A stretch of DNA of 64,000 nt from Malaya genurostris (lineage: Eukaryota; Arthropoda; Insecta; Diptera; Culicidae). The position numbers and the translations under genes are program-made. Of the stretch, positions 12,236 through 24,042 are shown one piece after another. The notes under the pieces were generated by a model that searched no databases, was not told the DNA's origin, and worked only from the letters and a program-made list of their open reading frames with translations. The first letter of the stretch is position 1, and the number at the start of each line of letters is the position of its first letter. The stretch lies in the NCBI RefSeq assembly GCF_030247185.1, contig NC_080572.1:159303580-159367579 (forward strand). Reading direction: 5' to 3'.

Positions 12236-14560
12236 TTTCAATTTGTAGGTTGTGTTAGTTGCTGGTCAAACGTTTTATTTTTCACGAAATATTGGCTTCA
12301 TAAATATTTGTAAACACTTTGTGCCCTACATGGGGCAAAGCAGTGCAAAAGGTAGGTATGAAAATGTCGTCAATAAAAATGTATGCAATCTAGTTTTTGT
12401 AGTAGTTTCAAATAACACTATTGAAACACATTGATATGCTTTCCCATATCTCTATATTGTACGTTTGTAACTGAACAGTTCATAAACTAATTTTGCTAAA
12501 CATCATTCTTCATATAACTATTCAGTTTTGAATACCACTCTGAACTACAGAAAAGCGCTCAAAAGTTAACACGTTGTGTTCAGCGTGCGGCATCGACATG
12601 ACATGAATAAGAAATTCAACATAATCGACTTGAAAGTAGTTCCACTACTATAGCTTTGAACCATCAATGCCGGTTTCTCACTTATACTGACAATCGCGTT
12701 GTATCCGTGTAAATGATGAAACGCACCGTTTGCATCCCGATCGGACGGACACGAGTTTCGCGTTATGCGAATATATGTACAAGAACAACGTCGGACGATT
12801 TAGACCTTGAACCCCAGAATACAGTACAGGAATCCACCATCGTATTCGTAACAAGGCAGCATATATGTATATATAGGAAGACTAGTCACTCTTTTGTCGT
12901 AGCATTTTCAAGTGTGTGTCTCACAAAACGTGATAAAAAGGTAATTACATTCAAATATTTCTTACTCGGTTGTATTTTTACAAGCCTCTTAACCTATTCA
13001 GAAATTTTTTTTTGGTAGAATACATGTTTACATTTCAGCAATCACGAATTCAACTCTCCGTGCGAAAAAAGACTCGGGTGTGCTTCAACTGGATTTTAGC
13101 CATGAAAGCGAAAATATGACCAAGTATAAACTGCATTATTTGGGAATCAGAGAAGACAAACTGAATGCAGACTGTATCGTTTCTCCAACCATAGCATTCG
13201 GTTTGGCAGTAGATTGACTAACTGGAAACCAAAATAAATGTGTGTTAGATTAGGTTACACAGTTTGAGAAACTTTTCTACTCGTAATAATTATCGAAATA
13301 AATTTTAAAAATTAATTTGCTTAGCAATCAAACACACAAAAGAATAGTAAGCTGTAAAGTACTAAATTTCGATTTAATTTACCACGAAAATAATTTAAGC
13401 CTATTAGTTAAAAATATAACTATTATTTATAGTTAGTAAAATATATAACTATCATTTATAGTGAACTTATACAGCATGGTTAAAGAATATCAGGTTTCTA
13501 TTTCTCGTACTCTGAGTACATGAACAGTCCAAGTCACGCGGTAGACGGACACAATAAACTTCGAACTATAAGGAAGCCATTCAGGTGGTTGAAGGCGGCA
13601 TTGTGTCGCGTTATTCGATTTGCCTGGAATCACGATTTTTTGCTGATTCGCGAACAAAAAATGCATGTTTCGTATAATGTTATATAGGCGTCCAGTCGCC
13701 GAAAAAAATCGATTTCTCGGAAAGCAGCAGAATACTTCTGATCCACATGCTCTTCGCCTGCCTGACAGTGCTACTGCCTCTCTAGGCATGTGGTTCGTCG
13801 ATACTGTAAGATGAAATTGTTTGAAGTTGTAGGTTATGTACAGTAGTTTGAATCACGAATGAAGGAATAAAATAGAAATCGTCTTCTGCAAAACCAGAAT
13901 CTAAATAATAATTTCCGTTAAGTATTATTTGGAATTGGGTGTAAACGTCAATCGTTTAAATTCCTATGCAATGGCTGATAAATCTATGTTTCAATATTAT
14001 TTGAAAATTACATTTGACCAATTATATAAGAAACAACCTGTTTGAAATGCGTCAGTAGTGGTAGTAGTAGTAGTAGTAGTTTTAAATCGAACTATTCTTA
14101 CTAAGCCTACAAGGGTTTCAAAAGTCTTTCGTTACATGTTGAATCGAACAAAAACAAATGAAATGAATAATGCATTAAAATTTCATAGTCAGATTTCATT
14201 TTGCGATTGTTAACAAATTGTTTTATTTCTACTGTTTGATTTCTAGGATCAAATTGAGCGGTAAAAGTATCAGAACACAAAAATTTATCAAAGGCAAAAT
14301 CTCAACTTGTAAGAAAATTTTGTTTTCATCGGCGAATTTTCTATAGTTACTTGTAGATATGGGCAAAACAGTTCATTACCAAAAACCGTTCAGTGATGCA
14401 GAGTTCTTTTGTTCTCCTAAACCGTTCGTTCGCTCTTTCATAGTTGATTTGTTTGTGCAAAGACAAAACGAGAACTTAGTTTTGTTGGGATTTGAACTGA
14501 ACTTTCATGCTGAAGCTTTCTTATTACAGAACTACCATTCTCGATAAAAAGCATCACTAC
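12236..14560. other. Unannotated stretch with two less AT-rich islands
   Basis: No gene is recognised. The stretches at about 12700-12900 and 13490-13800 are less AT-rich than their surroundings and hold ORFs of about 100 codons (12713-13018 plus, 13490-13789 minus) with no similarity I can name. A (TAG)n run lies near 14056-14080. These islands could be regulatory DNA or untranslated exons; nothing decides this. Confidence 0.35.
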
Positions 14561-14682
14561 TAGCCATGCAACGATTCAGTACGCTAAAGATCGGCTGCGA
14601 AGTCTGTTGAAACGGAAGGCAACATTCCACAAAAGGAATGTAATACTAAGACTTTGCTTTGCTTCACAGTTTAAATTTGACC
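14561..14682 (+). repeat. tRNA-derived SINE, 3' part only
   Basis: It matches the non-tRNA tail of the SINE copy at 55328-55542: CTAGCCATGCAACGATTC, then CGGCTGCGAAGTCTGTTGAA, then TTCCACAAAAGGAATGTAAT, then GACTTTGCTTTGC. The tRNA-like head is missing, so this is a 5'-truncated copy. Confidence 0.7.
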
Positions 14683-17505
14683 GATTCCGAGTATTTTTTT
14701 GGGCACAGTACTAAATATAAAGGAAAATGGTATGCTACCTGCGTACCGCTAACACGCTTTTACTGTTGGGAATAGAAAATCGAGAACAGTGGTTTACACT
14801 TGACGCATCTATACAGAACAACCGGTGCATGTTTGATCAAAGTAGTGACCGTTCATCCACAAGCATAGGCACAATGTCATTTTTTGATGCAATTTGGTCA
14901 TTTGATGTTGTCAACAAAATAGATTTTGTCCCCATGCTAATGAACCCTCCAAATTCCCTAGGCAATTTCAAAGCAATGATGTCGACGAAGCGGCGAGGCT
15001 GTTAAGGATGTCTAGTCTGTGCTGGTGGGCTGCATAAAGAGGAAGGTTCAAGATTTTTAAACGCTTACATATACTTCTTTTTTCTAGAGATTACTATATC
15101 CGGACCGCCGACATTGATCTATATTTACTATATAAGTTTTTCCCCTACTGAACAGCAAGTACACAATCTAGTAATCATAAATAAATAAACTTGCAAGATA
15201 ACAATATTTCTGCGAACTTCGGTAGTGAATGAAACGTTTACTGAACTAATTATTTGAATGTTTAAAGTCAGTTTAACTTCACCGACGTACGTGAACTATG
15301 TACAGTTTACAACATATTTGCAGATCTGTTGAACTTCGTTCTGTGCAATTATTTTTTGAATAAACAGCTTATGTTTTTGATATTTCATATACATAAATCA
15401 TCTTGTTGAATTTGTCTATTTCCATAATATATTTGTTTTCAACTATTTCATTATAATACTACCATAATAATGACAGACAGATTCCAGTATTTCGAATGCT
15501 ATTTGCGTTCATCCTCGGTATATCAGCTTAGAAAGGACTTTTATTTTTCTTTTCTAAAACGTTTTAGTTTCATTCCACTAACCGCTCAAACCTCTAACAT
15601 TGAATTCTGTAGTATTGTACGTACAGACGTAATTAACTTTTTTAAGCACCCTACAGAAAACCCAGATTGGAAAAGAACTTTCAAGACGTATAGCAGAAAT
15701 GAAAATTTGTGAAAAGGTACTGTAGAGACAGGTCATGAACTCGTAACTTTTCCTATGCGGGGAAGTCGTTTGCCAATTATACGCAGAAATCAACCTAATT
15801 TAACAGCACCTTTGTACATGTTCATTAGCAGTCGGGCCCTGTGAATGTCTACCGAAAGCTAAAGACTCCACGCAATGACAACGCCAATTCAGTTAACCCT
15901 CTGCTCCCGCTGAACACTGATATGAGATTTTGTTGTTGTCTTATTTCCGCTTTTGAGGAGACGTTATTATATCATTCACACACACTCGCGCGATCGTGAT
16001 AACACAGATGCGCAAATATGGGCGAATACGCGGTGAAATTTTCCGGGCACAATACGTATGCGAAGTTTAATGGGAGTAATCGACCATAGATTTACATGGA
16101 CGATAACAATGATCGACAGGCGCATCTAGCCACACGGACCAATATACAACTGGTGACTGAGCCGAGTACATTTCTCACAAAGGACCTATCATTTCGACGG
16201 TGGCCTTGGTTCTGAGTATAAATATAACCCTAAACTTATGGCCACAGTAGATCATGCAAGATCGCTTTCAAGTTTAATAATCGCTTTCAAGTTTAATAAT
16301 GCTTCAATCATGTCGAAATTGACTCATCGATCAATTTAAGAATAGCCAAATAGAGATGGAATACAAGTGTAAAGCTACCAGAAGTTACGCGCATCTAGGC
16401 TCAAAACTAGCTTAATTTTACAAGAACTAAGTAATGCAAAAATGCATCTCTTCCTATCTAGAATTGAATTGTTAATATACGCAACAATCACATTTCACGA
16501 CATATTATAAATGCTATGTTGCTCACTGCAATATCCCGTCGGTTTGTCCATTGGGATAGAAAGCAGGGCAACATTGGTGTTTCCCAGCCTAGATGCGATC
16601 AACTGGCAATAATGATGTGACGGCACAGGTATTCAACAACGTGTTTTCCATTCGAGCACAGCTACCTGTTCAGTCTACCATAGTCTTCTTTCCGTCGACT
16701 TTTCCTTCTCTCAGATGATTAATGCCACGAGAAAAACGCACTAGAAGAAAACGAAGACATTGAACACAATGTGCCAGTGGTGAAAAGTATTTCGTAAAAT
16801 AGTTTCTCGTTTTGCTTTGCTCAAAGGTTTCATTTCTTCTCGTTGCATACAGGTAGAAACCGAAACAGTTAGTTTTTACCGGTGTACATATCATCAAGCC
16901 AGCCAACCGTCCAACCATCGCCTGGCTGAGTGCATTTGGATTCAGCTTACAGTGTACGAGGTACATGGTTACGGCGTTGGGTATGCTCCTACCGATTGTG
17001 CGAGGGGTGTCATAAAAGTTCTAACAATTACTAACCTTGATCTCTGTATTAATAGTAAGAATGGTTTCAACTATTTGCTCAAGATTCTTCAATCCTATGT
17101 AAAACATTGACGTCTGCTTGAATTCTTTTGGTTCTGATAGGGTGACCGACAGTACACTCAATCATCTCAGCCTGGTCTCCATTAATTTTTCACATAAGAA
17201 CCATTATTAAAAAGTGTGATCTGCTATCACCGTTCAATGCGAAAATATTAGAATTTATCACATTATAGACAAAGTAATCTGCAAAATAATGGGATGGCTC
17301 AATAAATGAGATGACTATTAATACAATTATCTTTGATAAATAGATTTTCATAAAAAATGTTTCAATGAGATATTTCAGTTTGTTTGCAGTCGGTGTTGTA
17401 AGCCATATTTGTTTGAACACAAATCTCGCCGTTCGGAGATATATTTTTGCTCAATTAATCGGATGTATAATAGCCTCATGAATAGAACACAATGTACACT
17501 ATCAA
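14683..17505. other. AT-rich stretch, no gene seen
   Basis: There is no recognisable gene. A 19-20 bp tandem duplication (ATCGCTTTCAAGTTTAATA twice) lies at about 16260-16300. Two opposed ORFs of about 100 codons at 16670-17110 overlap each other and resemble nothing I recognise. Confidence 0.4.
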
Positions 17506-17566
17506 TTTAAAAAAAAACCGTTTTTAATCCATCTAGCAGTGAGATTAAACCTTTCTTCGGGCTAGG
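17506..17566 (-). repeat. HINE-A 3' end remnant
   Basis: AAAAAAACCGTTTTTAATCC followed by ATCTAGCAGTGAGATT is a diverged version of the HINE-A 3' terminus seen in reverse, with the hairpin partly decayed. The next segment shows no other part of the family. Confidence 0.5.
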
Positions 17567-19555
17567 CCGAAAGGGGGATCCCCCGGACCAGGGCATTTTC
17601 AGGAGGCCCCAAAATGCGAAGATTTAAGTGTTTCTTATTCTCCACAATAAAAAATATTGAATAATACAAATTTGTGTACCGTTGCGACCGATTTACAAAT
17701 TTTGCCGGATATGTCATGACTATCGTTTGAATGACAGTTTGAAATTCAATCACCAATTCCTGTAATTTCTAAACTGCGGGTCAAATGGAAAAAAGAAATC
17801 ATAAAACCGAAAAAAATATTCCTATGAATCGATGAGATTTCGGAGTGAATTCCAATTTAGAGTTTTTGGTAATTATTTATGGTGTTTCCAGAACCGGTAT
17901 TACACGGAGAACCCTTCGATCATAAAATTGCGATATCGCAGTTTTTTATTTTTGCGATAGTTGATTTAACTAATTTCTTTTTGATTCAACCAATATGGTT
18001 TTTGATTTGCATATATTCAAGTAGTTGAAAAATATGTTGTTTTGAATGCTGTCAAATGCCAGAAACAGTTGAAAGCAAAACAATAATCGCAATGTAAAAT
18101 TAACAACTTTTTTAGTTGAAATCTGTTCGCGTCGCTTCAAAATGTCAATGAAAACAACATCGATGGTTAAAGCGTTTGGTGAAATTGTGTTCATTCGATT
18201 TGAGAAATTTATGATAACAAGTGTGTATCTAACAGCGGTGTTGTGATAAATTTAACCTTGTTTAAGATGAAAAAGATTTGGTGACAAATTAAAAAAAGGT
18301 TAATGAATGATCATCTCGTAATCTTTCAGGTATGCGCAAAAATTGTATGCTTCAAATTCGATCATTGATTTACTTCCAGCAGACTGTTTTACTTCCAACT
18401 GTTTGATACCGATGATGATGTTCATGCATTAGCAATAAAACGCTTTTTGACATGAATTTAATTTATAAAAGTAACAGGAGCGAAGGGTTTCAAACACACA
18501 GAACGCGCTGCGATTGAGTGGCGCGTTTGAATAGCCGTCGCCAAATTCCAATTACCAGCGGTTGATGCACCCAAGCTCATATAAATTGACTAAAATTATC
18601 AGTGCATAACTTTAGTTTAACCTTTTGAAGGCATCATCTTTCAATACTCATTTTATGTAAATTTAATAATTTCGCTAATTTATTCGCCCCTCCGGGCACT
18701 TTTGCTGATTAAAAACGTTTTTCTACATCAATCATTTCCGATCGAATCAGAAGTATTTTTTTAGAATTTAGATCTTTACTGATCTCGACTTGACATGATC
18801 ATGATCATACAAAAATCAAAATCACTTAGAGATCAGATCAGTTCTGATTTCGTAATGATAATTTATTCCTTGGTTAAGATCACTTGAAATCAGCAGTGAT
18901 CGGTGGTTTTCCCAGCCCTAATGATATTACATGTCAATATAAAATACTGTTTATATTTTAACAAAGATATTTATTTCATGAATCTCAACATACCGAACTT
19001 ATTTCAAATAGATCATGACGTGTATCAGTAAGTATATTTTGATTATTTTCGCAAATCAATAACATTGTTCGAGTTGATTCGACTATTTGCAAAGTCTGAA
19101 ACAAATAAAACCGATTTATTATTCAACTAACAGAATTTTGTTTCAATAACAACACCAGTTTTTTCAACTATAATTAAAAATTTAAAGGTATGTGTCCTCG
19201 CTAATTGACAGCCTTTTTTTTCAACAGTTGTTTCAACCATCGTTTATGCTAATCGAAAAACAAAAATGACAGTTTAGTTAAAACAACAATCGATTAGTTG
19301 TACCAAATTTTAACCAATCGAATTCAGGAAATCAACTAATATTCTGGTTGAAATGGGAGGAATCGGATGAAATTCACCAATTTTGTATGGGAAAATGCCT
19401 ATCAACCCATTATAACCCGGGCGTTTTCCTGGCCTTGAGCCAAACAAAATAGTATATACTAAATATAGTAACATAAAATGTCAAAAGTTCAAAATTGTGT
19501 TGACAAACAAAGAAATTAGAACTGTATTTTCAGCTGATGTTACGGTGATATCGCT
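17567..19555. other. AT-rich stretch, no gene seen
   Basis: No gene is recognised. There are several short inverted matches (for example around GATCATGATCATAC near 18795 and GATCACTTGAAATCAGCAG near 18878). None gave convincing paired termini with a target duplication. Confidence 0.35.
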
Positions 19556-19559
19556 AGAT

Positions 19560-19770
19560 GTTGAAATTACACAGGAAACATTCTGTAGTTCCGGAACCAA
19601 TAGTCGAATCTAAATAAAATTCAAGAATAATGTATCGGTACATAGGACTTCATATGAATCTTGGTTTGTAGAAAATGGTTAAGCCATTTTCGAAAAAATT
19701 GAGTAAAACTGTTTGTCACACACACATTTGCTGATATCGACGAACTGATTTCGATGGTATATAACTGTAG
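19560..19770 (-). repeat. HINE-A internal fragment
   Basis: Blocks such as TAGTTCCGGAACCAATAG, CATATGAATCTTGGTTTGT, TGGTTAAGCCATTTTCG and ATATCGACGAACTGATTTCG follow the order of a reversed HINE-A internal unit and 5' flank. Both true ends are missing. Confidence 0.5.
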
Positions 19771-20299
19771 GAAATTATGTTCTTCCAGCAATTATTGCTA
19801 TGAGCAATTTAAATAAATATAAATATAAAATTGTTTTGGATTCGAAAATACTGCCATCTTCCTGCCATACGTGTCATATTAGAACTGGGCTCAAATAGAT
19901 ACAAGGCAAAATGTCATGAAATAGGATGCTGTACACAGTCTATTTGGCCTCTTAAAAGAGTGAACTACTTCAAGTTAAAAAGAGTGAACTAGCAGGCACA
20001 GATTCAAATCTCCAGAATAAATCAATGTTGGTGCACAACAAGCTGTACAATAAAGAACAGCAGTGATACTTCGTGTTTTATAATCGAAATGATGATACAA
20101 TTGATCTCATTATGCAAAGAAATCAGGTAAAATGACAAGTAAACCTTGAACATAAAGCCTTTAACGATATTTATTGAGGTAAACATTGTGAACCATTATT
20201 TTGTTCAATGTATTGTTAATTGCAATATGAATTTTTAAGATTTATGTTGAGCGTTCAGTCACAAGTGGTTACTATTCAGCCCTAGTATATACATGATGT

Positions 20300-20475
20300 A
20301 ACTCGGGTTGGTGGTTCAATGTATAGTGCGATGGTCTTATAAGCCAGTTGTCGTATGTTCGAGTCCTGGAGGGATTCTCAGTGTCAGTAGGATCGTAACA
20401 CTAGGCCATGCAATGATTCTCTTGAAACAGAAAAGCTATTTTCCACAAAAGGAATATAATGTCAAGACAAAAATA
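20300..20475 (+). repeat. tRNA-derived SINE copy
   Basis: The head GGGTTGGTGGTTCAATGTAT, then GTCTTATAAGCCAG and GTATGTTCGAGTCCTGG, resembles a tRNA, with a B-box-like GTTCGAGTC. The tail (CCATGCAATGATTC, then TTCCACAAAAGGAATATAAT) matches the copies at 14561 and 55328. It is probably transcribed by RNA polymerase III in active relatives. This copy is diverged. Confidence 0.75.
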
Positions 20476-21265
20476 TACATGATTTGGTTATTACCATTAA
20501 GACATCATTTGCTTCTGCAATTCTATGATTTTTTGTAAGGAAAATTGTAAACCTACTTGTGATTTGTAATGGGGGAAAGGAACTTATATACTAACTTACT
20601 AACTATTGGGAATACAAATTAGTTCGGTCCGTTTTCAAAAGATGGTTCTGGCTGTTATGAATATTCTTGCAGAAAATGTGTTGCACACAAAACAAACAAC
20701 ACTTAATAGCATATGATCATCACCTAATTTAGACAATCTTTTAGACCTATCCTTCTTCATAAACAATTAAAATAACTCATGGAATTTTCACAAAAATCCG
20801 TTTTTCAGAAATACTTCCTTACTACTAAAGCAATAATTACGGAATGAAAACCATTTAAAAAAAGAATTTTTACGAACATAGCACGAAGATCTAATTAAGT
20901 TTCGATTATACACGAATTGATAATTCTAAAAAAAACTGTTATACTTTAAACTCGATTCAACACTGATGGAACAAAAGTTACGCTTTCCCCTGTGAATGAT
21001 TCTTATCAGTTAAAGCCGAGTCTAAATAAAGAGATATAACATAACATCGACAGGATGGAAAAAGGCGATCTAAATTCCATTTCAGAATTCCTTGTGCTAC
21101 AAAACCACCGTAATATATCACAAATATTTAAACTATACATTAATGAATTTTGCACTGAATGGGACTGATATTGCATATGGAACAGAGTTTTTTTTATACA
21201 TACAATTCATGAAATATAGTCTAACCATATACGTGACAGATCCCTTGGCCGGAAACAACGACGCA
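20476..21265. other. AT-rich stretch, no gene seen
   Basis: Nothing recognisable was found on either strand. Confidence 0.4.
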
Positions 21266-21480
21266 ATAAAAAAAACTGTTTTAATCCATCTAGTGGTGTA
21301 ATGATGCCATTCTCTTTATCGTTAATATGAGAAATGGATGCAGCTACTATTTTAGAATGATTAACTACTACTTCCGGTATTTCGCGAACTGGAGTCCGGA
21401 AAGGAAACATTTACTACTCCATATTTTTCCTGAACCGGTGGTCGGATCCGAATTATTCGGAGTCCCGTAAAGTTTTCCGC
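21266..21480 (-). repeat. HINE-A 3' end remnant
   Basis: ACTGTTTTAATCCATCTAGT then GGTGTAATGATGCCATTCTC is the HINE-A 3' hairpin and 3' subterminal repeat in reverse. Diverged internal blocks such as TTCCTGAACCGGTGGTCGGA follow. The 5' end is missing. Confidence 0.65.
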
Positions 21481-21942
21481 CGTTATTTTAGTGGAAATCA
21501 TATTACATTTATCTGAAATGCACATAAAAATGAAAGATACATCGTTACCTCTAGATTCTATATGAATTTCATATGAATATCACATTGTTTTTCATATAGA
21601 TTTCATTTGAAACACAGTTGACCGAATCAAGTGTTTTGCACATACATTTGGGCTGTACTTATTTTCACTTGAAAATGAAGTGTTTAACACATGTAGTTCG
21701 ATTCAATAGCAAAACACATCACATCCAAAAGAAAAACATATCAAAGCTAAGTGAAAAATAATCTCAACCTGCATCATTGTGCATTTGCACATGAAATCTT
21801 AAAACAAATCGCTTTGGTTATGTATTGAAATGGAAAAGCACATTATATTGAAGTGCTGTTTACATATGAATCAATAGTACAAATTTCTATCAGTGCACAT
21901 AATCCAAATTGATGTTCGATTACTATTTGAAAAGGCGGGTGA
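21481..21942. other. AT-rich stretch, no gene seen
   Basis: Short repeated motifs containing CATATGAAT occur, but no gene or element end was recognised. Confidence 0.35.
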
Positions 21943-22329
21943 GTAATGTCAGAGACATTACTGGATGTCGTGAATACGAAAAAACTGACACGCTCCCATC
22001 ACTTTTCCGAATATCAGTTAGTTGATTGATTGTATGAATTGTGCAAGCTTTCCTCTTTTTCACTAATAGAATTTGAAGCGATACACCTACATTAAAGTAC
22101 AGATTAGTTACATTAAACAGCTACTATTCTACAACTATATATTCCAAACTTGAAACAATTCCTTTTTAATTTGCTAATATAGGAAGCTAGGTACGACAAA
22201 TTTGTAGTTTATTTTTATTGAAGCTATGAAGTTCGAAGATATCTGATTCTTCTCGAAATTTCAGTACGAGACAATTGCAATGGCCTGGTCTGAAATGTAT
22301 CTACGATCTTCCGTATGCAAAAGTGATTC

Positions 22330-22570
22330 TAATAATAATAATAATAATAATGATAATAATGATAATACAGATTAATCTGTATATATGGCAACCCTGTTTC
22401 GCATGGCATATTTTCACACGACCCCATACTAGTATAAAGATGTGTTCAACATTCGCTTTCGCATTGCCGTTCGTACTTGAATGAGTTAGTGACGGTACAA
22501 ATCTGCCATCTTTTCGGTGCCATCGTGCTGATGGTGTCTCGTATGTTCAGAGTAGCTGCTTTAACTTAAA
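22330..22570 (-). repeat. Second partial copy of the H2B-start module
   Basis: This segment parallels 23160-23450 in the same orientation. On the minus strand it has a start at 22523 (MAPKRWQ, like the MAPK start of insect H2B), then ACCGTCACTAA, then CGAACGGCAATGCGAAAGCG. It ends with a GGTTGCCATATATACAG motif. The matching module around 23431 shares the start region, the ACCGTCACTAA block and the GGCAATGCGAAAGCGAAAG block. The same GTTGCCACATATACAGATTA tail occurs at 52703-52722. A TATAAAG lies at 22433 on the plus strand. It looks like a tandem partial duplication inside the element. Confidence 0.6.
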
Positions 22571-22895
22571 TGACGCTATTTCTCATTTTTTTTTGCATAA
22601 ATATCTGTTTATTAATCTTATTTTTGTGTATTACATCAACATTTTACAGTACAAGTGTTTTGACCCTTTGGCCTTTCATCTTTGTTGTTCATACGATTCG
22701 TTATTAATATTAGGTGTTTTAGTTACTCTTGTTTTACATACTAATGTTTAATCATAATATTTATTTATGCTATTTCTCACATCACATTTCCTTTTATACG
22801 TGCTAGTGGTAGCGGTGGACGGACGTCCCCTTAGTTAGAATTCCTTTCCTATACGCAGAACGGGAAACAGTGAAACGATACAAAAGAGAGAGTTA

Positions 22896-23006
22896 GCAGA
22901 GCGGATGCCAGTAATCCTGGAAGTGTTGGAATTGGCCGGTAACGCTGCCCGTGACAACAAGAAAACGAAAATCATCCCTCGCCATCTGCAGCTGGCCATC
23001 CGTTGA
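22896..23006 (+). pseudogene. Histone H2A fragment (C-terminal half of the fold)
   Basis: Histone H2A packs DNA in the nucleosome. The frame reads AERMPVILEVLELAG, then NAARDNKKTKIIPRH, then LQLAIR and a TGA. This is the H2A stretch around helix 3 and the docking region. Compared with normal H2A, a few residues are missing between AER and PV and about seven between PVIL and EVLEL, both in frame. After LAIR the coding sequence jumps straight to a stop and the histone 3' stem-loop, so the H2A tail is deleted. The N-terminal half is absent. It points away from the H2B fragments in the same element. It cannot encode a working histone and is best seen as a captured fragment or histone orphon. Confidence 0.85.
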
Positions 23007-23010
23007 AAAC

Positions 23011-23036
23011 CCCGTCCTTTTCAGGACGACCACATC
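23011..23036 (+). terminator. Replication-dependent histone mRNA 3' stem-loop
   Basis: CGTCCT TTTC AGGACG at 23013-23028 forms a 6-bp stem with a 4-base loop and is followed by ACCACA. This fits the stem-loop that ends replication-dependent histone mRNAs. It follows the H2A fragment by seven bases, on the same strand, which supports the H2A identification. Confidence 0.8.
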
Positions 23037-23377
23037 ACTGTGATAAAGAAATATTTAGAATTGCTTTAAGTTTAGCCAGTTCTGATACGCCTGGAAAGTA
23101 GAATGCGCAAATCAAGTGGAAACATTTGTTCTAACAATTTTTGTTTTCGGCCGCATACTAAAGTAATCGCGACAAAAATACATATTGATCTGTGGCAACT
23201 CTGTTTCGCACGGCATATTTGTAAACTAGTATAAAGATGTGTTCAAAATCATCACTTTCGCTTTCGCATTGCCGTTCGTAATTGAATGTGTTAGTGACGG
23301 TGCAAATTATTTTAACTCCCATCTTGATGAATCTTTTGGTAGGAAATATTGAGATCTGAGATGGTTCTCGTGTGTGT

Positions 23378-23431
23378 CTTGTTTCGGCATTGGGCCTTGC
23401 TGGACTTTTTGGCTGCCTTTTTCGGTGTCAT
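23378..23431 (-). pseudogene. Histone H2B N-terminal fragment
   Basis: On the minus strand the ATG at 23431 opens MTPKKAAKKSSKAQCRNK. Insect H2B starts with a similar Lys/Ala-rich tail (MAPK.., then KAAKK, then KAQKN). The similarity ends after about 15 codons and no histone fold follows. It lies downstream of a CCAAT/TATA promoter module on the same strand (23485-23760), as expected for a histone gene start. This is a truncated fragment, not a gene. Confidence 0.65.
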
Positions 23432-23484
23432 TGTGCTAACAGTGTCTCGTGCATTCATATCGGGAAACAATGAGACGACAGGTC

Positions 23485-23760
23485 CTCGATGTTGCTGTCG
23501 TGTGTCTTGTTTCGGGAAGAGTTGCTCAGCAAATGGTAGGAAAAATTAACCATTCAACTTTTATATGGATGCTCTTGTATAGATGCAGACATCTCGCGTT
23601 CTGATTGGCTGGTGCTGTCATGGGTTAAATCAAAAAGGTTTTTCAATAGTGTACTATTGAAAAACTTCAATATTGTTGTAATACACGTTCAAGTTGAAGA
23701 TTTTCGATTCTATTGGTAGTTAGATTACATAAATCCTTGTACAGATCACTGAGCTATGAG
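23485..23760 (-). promoter_or_regulatory. H2B-type histone promoter module
   Basis: On the minus strand AGCCAATCAG (CCAAT box, about 23610-23601) is followed by TATAAAAG (23565-23558), then a leader with GCTGAGCAACTCTTCCCG, and then the H2B start. The module shares a long, ordered match with 52294-52570 on the plus strand, including AGCTCAGTGATCTGT, ACTACCAATAGA and CAATAGTACACTATTGAAAA. CCAAT plus TATA spacing is typical of core histone promoters. Whether it is active is unknown. Confidence 0.65.
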
Positions 23761-24042
23761 CTTTCAAAATACGAGAAAGGCAAACGCGCCTTATGAATTA
23801 TCTTCTTTGATACTCGTTTATACCAAACATTTCAGAAAAGTTTAATTGTGAACTATTTAAGAATATGTCACACAACTGAAAGTTTTATCATAAAATTGTG
23901 ATCATATTTCCGATGGCATGTAGCAAGAATTATGTTGATTCGGTAGATATAACAGGAGATATTCACGATTGAAAACTTATCACTCTCTCAGAGGGTAAAT
24001 TTTGAAAAGGCGCCCCATAGTAAAGTAAGTCGTATTCACGAC

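Larger units (their letters stand above)
21943..24042 (-). mobile_element. Helentron/HINE-like element carrying histone gene pieces
   Basis: Read on the minus strand, the element begins with GTCGTGAATACGAC at 24042-24029. Near its other end it has the inverse, CGTATTCACGAC (21978-21967), followed by a perfect 8-bp hairpin GTAATGTC/TCT/GACATTAC (21961-21943). A subterminal inverted repeat next to a terminal 3' hairpin is the layout described for Helentrons and their HINE derivatives. The interior holds a histone H2B-type promoter and start, an H2A fragment in the opposite direction and a second partial H2B start, so it is rearranged. The 3' end and the promoter both match the copy at 52294-53408. 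No Rep/helicase sequence is seen. Assignment to Helentrons is inference. Confidence 0.55.

Noticed and set aside
17898..18500. Possible inverted-repeat element with ACCCTTCG ends
   Set aside because: Only about eight bases match and no target duplication was found.
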